In this document: one piece after another, positions 59,601 through 64,000 of the stretch
Layout: every line of letters starts with the position of its first letter
Position numbering within the stretch: the stretch's first letter is position 1
From: Galaxea fascicularis
Taxonomy: Eukaryota; Cnidaria; Anthozoa; Scleractinia; Euphylliidae
Length of the DNA stretch: 64,000 nucleotides
Direction: 5' to 3'
Assembly (NCBI GenBank): GCA_948470475.1
Contig: OX419339.1
Coordinates: 13,995,863 to 14,059,862 of the forward strand
Notes under the pieces: model-generated
What the model was told of the DNA's origin: nothing
Seen by the model: the letters and a program-made list of their open reading frames with translations, nothing else
Databases searched by the model: none
Made by a program: the position numbers and the translations under genes

Positions 59601-62600
59601 AAAAACATTGCTAGTGAGTCTGGCTGTTTCTGATCTTGGCGTTGGTTTACTCGCACAGCCTATGTACATTACATATCTCGTCGCGTTGTTAAAGAGCGAT
59701 GCAGATGAACATGATCCAAGCTTACAAATCAAATCTTTTGCGTTCCTTATCCCAGCGAATTTACTTTCTTATGCCTCGTTCTTTGGGGTGGTTATTCTGA
59801 GCGCTGACAGATTCTTAGCGATTACCCTGCATCTACGATACACGGAGTTTGTGACTAATAAGTGCGTCAATGCGGTCGCCATCTTCATCTGGCTGTTAAG
59901 CGCAGTCCTATCGTTAATAAGGTTGTGGATGCCGGTAAATGTTGTATTCTTGATTTATGCAAGTGTCGAGGTTGTCTGTGTGTTGATCGCGTCATTTCTT
60001 AACTACAAGATATATTTGGCCGTGCAAGGCCACAGAAATCAAATCGCAGCACTGCATGTACAGCGAGTTTGGAGGAATGACGAAATGTTGGTGAACGCCG
60101 CGAGGCTCAGAAAAACGGCAGCCGGGGCATTCTATATCTACCTTGTCTTTATGGCTTGTTATTTGCCACAGATATCTATGAAAATCGCTGTGATGATCTC
60201 TGGGCATAACGACGCGACAAGGCAATTGTACTACTTTGCCTGGACGATGGTGTTTCTTAATTCATCGCTTAATCCACTCATCTACTGCTGGAAAATGAGG
60301 CATATTCGACAGTCTGTTGTTAGCACAATACAAAATGTGCTACCTTGTCAGAGATGAGTCCATCATATATACGGGGGGTGACAACTCTACGTGTAACCTA
60401 AGTACTCCAGGAAAATTGGAAAATTCTCCCGATTTTTCGGCGACATTATCATAAAAATATCAAACTTCCCTTTTTTTCTGCAATATCCCAGAACTACGTC
60501 ATATTTCCGGAAAAACTACCAGGTCTCCCGATTCCCGGTAAAATCTCTAGATTCCCGAAATAATTTTGTTTTTCTGCCGAAACAGCCGGGCCTTCTTAGA
60601 GTTGTCACCCTCCCCCACCCCTCGTATATATCACTCATTGTTTTATATGCATTCCTTAAAATCTCGCAAAGGATGCCATACTTTTCTAAGGTGTCGGTAT
60701 TTTCCTGTGCTTGATGTCTCAACCTACAGTGTATGTCAGCTTCTTTCCTCAACCCTGTAAACTCTAGAATGATCAGCATCCAATTTCTCCTTGTAATATC
60801 AACGCTTAATAAGAAAGTGGTAACGAGAATTAACGACAGGATCACACAACATGAATTTGCTTGATATCTTAACTTCTCCCCTCTGCTTCAAAATATGAAG
60901 TGGCAACATATGAGAATTTAAAGTTTGATCTTAGGGTTCATGCCATCCGTAAGTAGCACAGAATTTTTTTTAACCAAAGTTGACCCCACATTTACAAGGT
61001 TTCACAGTGAACCTCGCAAGATACATGTAAAGAAACAACTTTTAAAAGAAGAGAAGACATATATTATTCTTGATGGAACAAACTACAGAAATGTGTTAAT
61101 TCCTGGCGAACCGCAAGTGTAACAATTAATATAAAGCTATTTGAAAGCTTAATTACCATCTTCTTGAGGATTGTGTGATTCAATTAGCTCATCAGTGGCT
61201 GCAGATAAAAGTCTGTCACCGAGGGAATGATTCACTATTACAGCTGTATATTCCCTGTAAAAGATGAAAAGGCGGTTCTTTAATAGACTGTAAAAAGTCA
61301 TCTCTTTCTCTTTCACGTAGAGGGAGACGAATTTCCTAACGCGCAAGACTCGTGGGGCGGGAAGTGCTGATTCTCGTAAATAAGTGCAGACGTATCAGAC
61401 AACTCTGTAAATAAGCTTTTCACTGAGGGTAAGATAGCATTATCTATAGTCCTCGACAAATCTCTTGGGAAGGTTCGCCTTACTCATGCTTTTCAATATT
61501 GGGTCCACCTTTTCAATACTGGGTCAACGTTGAATCTTAGCAGACAGTGTTCCTGCTTTTTTTATCCGCCAAACATCCACCGTTGAACTGGAGGAATCTA
61601 GGGGCAAGGAGAAAACATCCACACAAATGTATAGCAAAGGCAGTCGAGGACAACACGTATTTATAGCGATGTTTCTCGTTACGTCACCTATTGTTATTAA
61701 TGTGCCAACCAGAGTTTTATTGGCTGTTGAAATAATACATGCTATTGTTCGGTGGCTGGCAAATTTGAACATCAAAAGAAATTTGACGTCAATGTTTGTA
61801 AACAAGAAACATCGCTATAGTCTGAGGATCGTGAAACCTTCCCCGTAAAATTGTCGAAGACTGTAGGCCTGAGGTTCGATTATCCTGAACCCCTTGTTAA
61901 GTCAAAGAACAATTAGTTTCCTGTACGCTGATAGGTGTGCATCTTGTATATTGGACAGTAATTTATTGTATGCTGTTTTAAAGCTACCATGAGATCTCGA
62001 TATCTTAAATAATATTTCTTGTCTTTGTAAGGTTCTTAGTCGAGATATATCACGAGAACGCCTGGGTAACGCAATCTACCATCTTGAAAAGCCACTGCAA
62101 TCTGATAAGAGTATACTTACATAGCAACTGCAAGAAGAGTGAGGGAGGGGTTTGGGTTCCACGCCATACTGTGTACAGCACCACCACACTGCCAAGTCTT
62201 GAGACACCGTCCAGTACAAACTTCCCAGAACTTCACCACTTTGTCATCACCCCCTTGGAGAAAAACATGACAACTGGTGAAGTGTGTTGGGTTTAAAGCA
62301 CTAAGTAAATAACTACACGTATTCCGTACACCTTTCAGATAAAGAGGATTATTGTATGGCAAGCTCCGCGAGTGTGCAAGATGAGGCGAATTCTATGTTC
62401 TGATTGGCTACCCGAGCGGGCAAAATGGGCCCATAATGCCCACTTGGGATTGCCCGTTTTGTTCCCGCAATAAAATTTCGCCGAAGTCCAAGCGGGTGCA
62501 CGAAAGTTTTCTTTTGCAAAATATTTTTCGTGGCAGTAAAAGGAGTCATTTATCTGTCGGGATGGAACTGGAAAACAAGAAAACCGAAAGAGTCAACGAG

Positions 62601-62613
62601 AATAAAAACTGGC

Positions 62614-62646
<33 letters not shown>

Positions 62647-64000
62647 GAGATCATTTTTGCAGTGTTCTTTATAATGATAATGATAATGATGAGGATTTAT
62701 ATAGCGCTTATATCCAAAGGGCTCAAAGCGCTCTTTACAACACTTTTTGGGGGACTTTGCCAGACTGCTTTTTTTTTATGCCATATGATAAATCCTTTAT
62801 TGACCAAGCTAGTTCGGTCGCGGTCCATAAAAACGCAAAAAAAGAACTTCGCCAATATCCAGCCATGTTGACCGAACTACAGGTCAGTGACGCATATATA
62901 TTACAGAAGTAGCTGCAGGTTCTTAATAGCTTCTGTTATTACAATGGGAAGACAAAACAACGAAAAGAGGGCTGCGAGAATATGATGTGCAACCCTCAGA
63001 TTCATTTCGCGAGGACAAAAAAACATTTCACGAGCCAATCGAACAGTTCCATTTCTGAATCAGCAACTAACTACAGAAACTGAGGTATCGCTTGAACTTT
63101 TCACGTGCAAAACTTATACGGATTCGGGTTGACCCATTTAACTATGGAAGGGGATTAAGATATCGAACTTTATTCCTCAAACTGGTAAAGAGTTAATCAT
63201 CGTTGACTACACAACTTCTGGCCACAGGATTACAAAACGCAGGATAAAAATACAAAACCAGCCTGCCATCTCAATCTTAATCCATAACTCACTGTCTTTG
63301 ACTAAGGCGGCTCTTAACCCCTTTCCACGAATTTTTATAAGCTTTGCAGACATTTGGTTCTTAACGCACATATCACATTTCGATAATAAAAACTAGGTTT
63401 TGAATTCTTCTCCATTCTTAATTCGACTGCGCCATTTTACACAAAAAATTCACCAGAAATAACTTACCTGAAGCTAGCCACTGTCCAGATGGATCAACAG
63501 CCACACACCGTACCGCCCCTGTATGGCCCTTGTACACCTGCAAATTATTTTACTTGAATTCAGTCCTTTCACTGCCACTCTAAATACAAGTTTAATGCAA
63601 TCTGTATTTCTACATTGTGACAATGCAAGTGAAAATCTAATTTTCAAGAAGTTGAAGCTTCTTCTAACATTTGAGTCTACGGCAAAAAAGTATTGCCATT
63701 CAAAAGAAAGAATAGATGTTAAGCAATACTTTCCTGAGGTACTGTTTATTGTGCGATACAAAGAAGTTTCAAGTTTTGAATCTGCAGATAAACCCTGACC
63801 TGAATGCAACCAATCACCTGGCATCCTAAAGAGTGTTATAGGTACAGTAAATTCTTATTCCTGTCTCGCGGCGCTGATCATCGTTCATTAACAGATAAAC
63901 ACTTGGTACTTTTGTCAACAATTCGGAGTATATTCCACTATGATGAGAATTTAAGACAACCTATTGTCCTTACAATAGATTCAGTTGACGGGAACGGCTG
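53613..64000 (-). CDS. BOP1: Ribosome biogenesis protein BOP1, C-terminal part
   Basis: Thirteen minus-strand exons, phase-consistent: 64000-63974 (cut by the window edge), 63537-63468, 62253-62121, 61254-61157, 58094-58006, 57536-57476, 57381-57332, 56459-56385, 55820-55718, 55245-55161, 54739-54632, 53912-53842 and 53695-53613. They encode about 350 residues of the C-terminal WD40 propeller. The N-terminal BOP1NT domain lies beyond 64000. BOP1 joins PES1 and WDR12 in the nucleolar PeBoW complex for 60S subunit maturation. Telling segments: [102 protein letters not shown] and the end [13 protein letters not shown]. The gene is tail-to-tail with RTTN (783 bp between stops), and one intron (58095-61156) contains a GPCR gene on the other strand. 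Confidence 0.95.
54494..54607. mobile_element. 114-bp foldback element
   Basis: Left TGCATAATAGGC and GCCGAGCGCGAAGCGCGAGA face right TCTCGCGCTTCGCGCTCGG and GCCTGTTACGCA. Together they form a hairpin of about 50-bp arms whose GC-rich inner part is nearly perfect. It is in a BOP1 intron. No clear target duplication. Confidence 0.7.
56546..56607. repeat. Hairpin with C-rich and G-rich arms
   Basis: CCTACCCCTCCC-TAACCCAACA and TGTTGGGTTAAGGGAGGGG are inverted copies about 12 bases apart. One arm is G-rich on each strand. Homopolymer C and G runs lie nearby (about 56325 and 56720). Confidence 0.75.
56770..57149. mobile_element. 370-bp MITE-like element with TGTTT duplication
   Basis: Terminal inverted repeats AGCCTGCGAACAGGCTCC and GGAGCCTGTTCGCAGGCT are essentially perfect over about 20 bp. 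TGTTT flanks both sides directly (56770-56774 and 57145-57149). The interior is GC-richer and includes a GGCGCGAAGCGC word. No transposase is encoded. It is in a BOP1 intron. Confidence 0.75.
58891..59115 (+). repeat. Diverged direct repeat upstream of the GPCR
   Basis: A segment of about 60 bp (AAATTAAACTTAAACTGCG) near 58895 recurs, diverged, near 59057 (AAATTTAACTCAAGCTGCG), 160 bp on. Its relation to the nested gene's promoter is unknown. Confidence 0.45.
59464..60357 (+). CDS. Class A G-protein-coupled receptor, single exon
   Basis: An intact 297-residue frame with seven hydrophobic segments (about 12-36, 46-70, 92-116, 134-154, 155-178, 215-238, 252-275). Family marks by residue: N29 (TM1), LAVSD57 (TM2), DRF 115-117 in place of DRY, W143 (TM4), CYLP 232-235 in place of CWxP, and NPLIY 270-274 (TM7). 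There is no Cys between residues 38 and 133 and none in the short second extracellular loop, so the usual TM3-ECL2 disulfide is absent. There is also no Pro in TM5. In vertebrates these absences mark melanocortin-type receptors of the MECA group, but the ligand cannot be told here. The N-terminus is short with no signal peptide. It lies intronless inside a BOP1 intron on the opposite strand, as expected of a retrocopied or tandemly spread receptor family. Confidence 0.87.
   Translation: MNQGIEILSSYIANCVLNAFLCYTAIVLNIITIHAIRKTSSLPNPLKTLLVSLAVSDLGVGLLAQPMYITYLVALLKSDADEHDPSLQIKSFAFLIPANLLSYASFFGVVILSADRFLAITLHLRYTEFVTNKCVNAVAIFIWLLSAVLSLIRLWMPVNVVFLIYASVEVVCVLIASFLNYKIYLAVQGHRNQIAALHVQRVWRNDEMLVNAARLRKTAAGAFYIYLVFMACYLPQISMKIAVMISGHNDATRQLYYFAWTMVFLNSSLNPLIYCWKMRHIRQSVVSTIQNVLPCQR
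62340..62912 (+). repeat. Probable dispersed repeat with chance 158-codon frame
   Basis: The stretch begins with a segment (GATTGGCTACCCGAGCGGG) that looks like a dispersed repeat, followed by a frame of 158 codons at 62436-62912 with an N-terminal CPFCSRNK and no recognised domain. Its middle contains ATAATGATAATGATGAGG-ATTTATATAGCGCTTATATCC-AAAGCGCT. Read on the minus strand, this is the same AAAGCGC...GCGCTATATAAAT tail as the LINE end near 36160. I therefore read the frame as repeat-derived, though a small protein is not excluded. Confidence 0.5.

Noticed and set aside
61524..61848. Possible remnant of a second GPCR in the BOP1 intron (overlapping frames on both strands)
   Set aside because: I found hydrophobic stretches but none of the receptor motifs seen at 59464-60357.
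62436..62912. 158-codon plus-strand frame in a BOP1 intron
   Set aside because: It spans a likely dispersed repeat, a GATAAT microsatellite and a LINE-like tail, so it looks assembled by chance. The CPFC motif alone is not enough to call a zinc-binding protein.

Overview
The window is animal nuclear DNA: AT-rich, split genes with GT-AG introns, and dense transposon and foldback-repeat content. The mix of BEL/Pao, DIRS and L2/CR1-like elements, the many short foldback elements and the look of the host proteins suggest a cnidarian, most likely an anthozoan such as a stony coral. That placement is inference; I cannot search databases.

Layout. Bases 1-2421 are intergenic. Bases 2422-8692 hold a nearly intact BEL/Pao LTR retrotransposon on the minus strand, with 132-bp LTRs differing at one base, a 5-bp target duplication and an uninterrupted 1920-codon gag-pol frame. 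Bases 8693-15202 are intergenic with foldback elements. Bases 15203-19079 (minus) carry UQCRFS1, the Rieske iron-sulfur subunit of respiratory complex III, reconstructed as four exons and 270 residues. A 270-bp head-to-head promoter separates it from RTTN (rotatin, a centriole/basal-body protein) on the plus strand, 19350-52830, reconstructed as 33 phase-consistent exons and about 2299 residues. Tail-to-tail with RTTN lies BOP1 (ribosome biogenesis, PeBoW complex) on the minus strand from 53613 to beyond the right edge. Thirteen exons are seen, encoding the C-terminal WD40 propeller. A single-exon class A GPCR (59464-60357, plus) is nested in a BOP1 intron.

The introns hold much of the interest: a decayed DIRS retrotransposon and a minisatellite in RTTN intron 4, a near-perfect inverted-repeat element with a tRNA-like T-arm and a 14-bp flanking duplication in intron 10, two decayed LINEs in introns 13 and 29 (the second interrupted by a DNA transposon), and at least a dozen foldback (MITE-like) elements, several sharing a CGAAACGTC core. 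RTTN intron 17 uses a GC donor.

The three host genes are unrelated in function (respiration, centrioles, ribosome assembly), so I see no operon or gene cluster. I found no CRISPR array, no stand-alone tRNA or rRNA gene and no convincing new multigene system. The least expected items are the nested GPCR, which lacks the usual extracellular disulfide, and the inverted-repeat retro-insertion.
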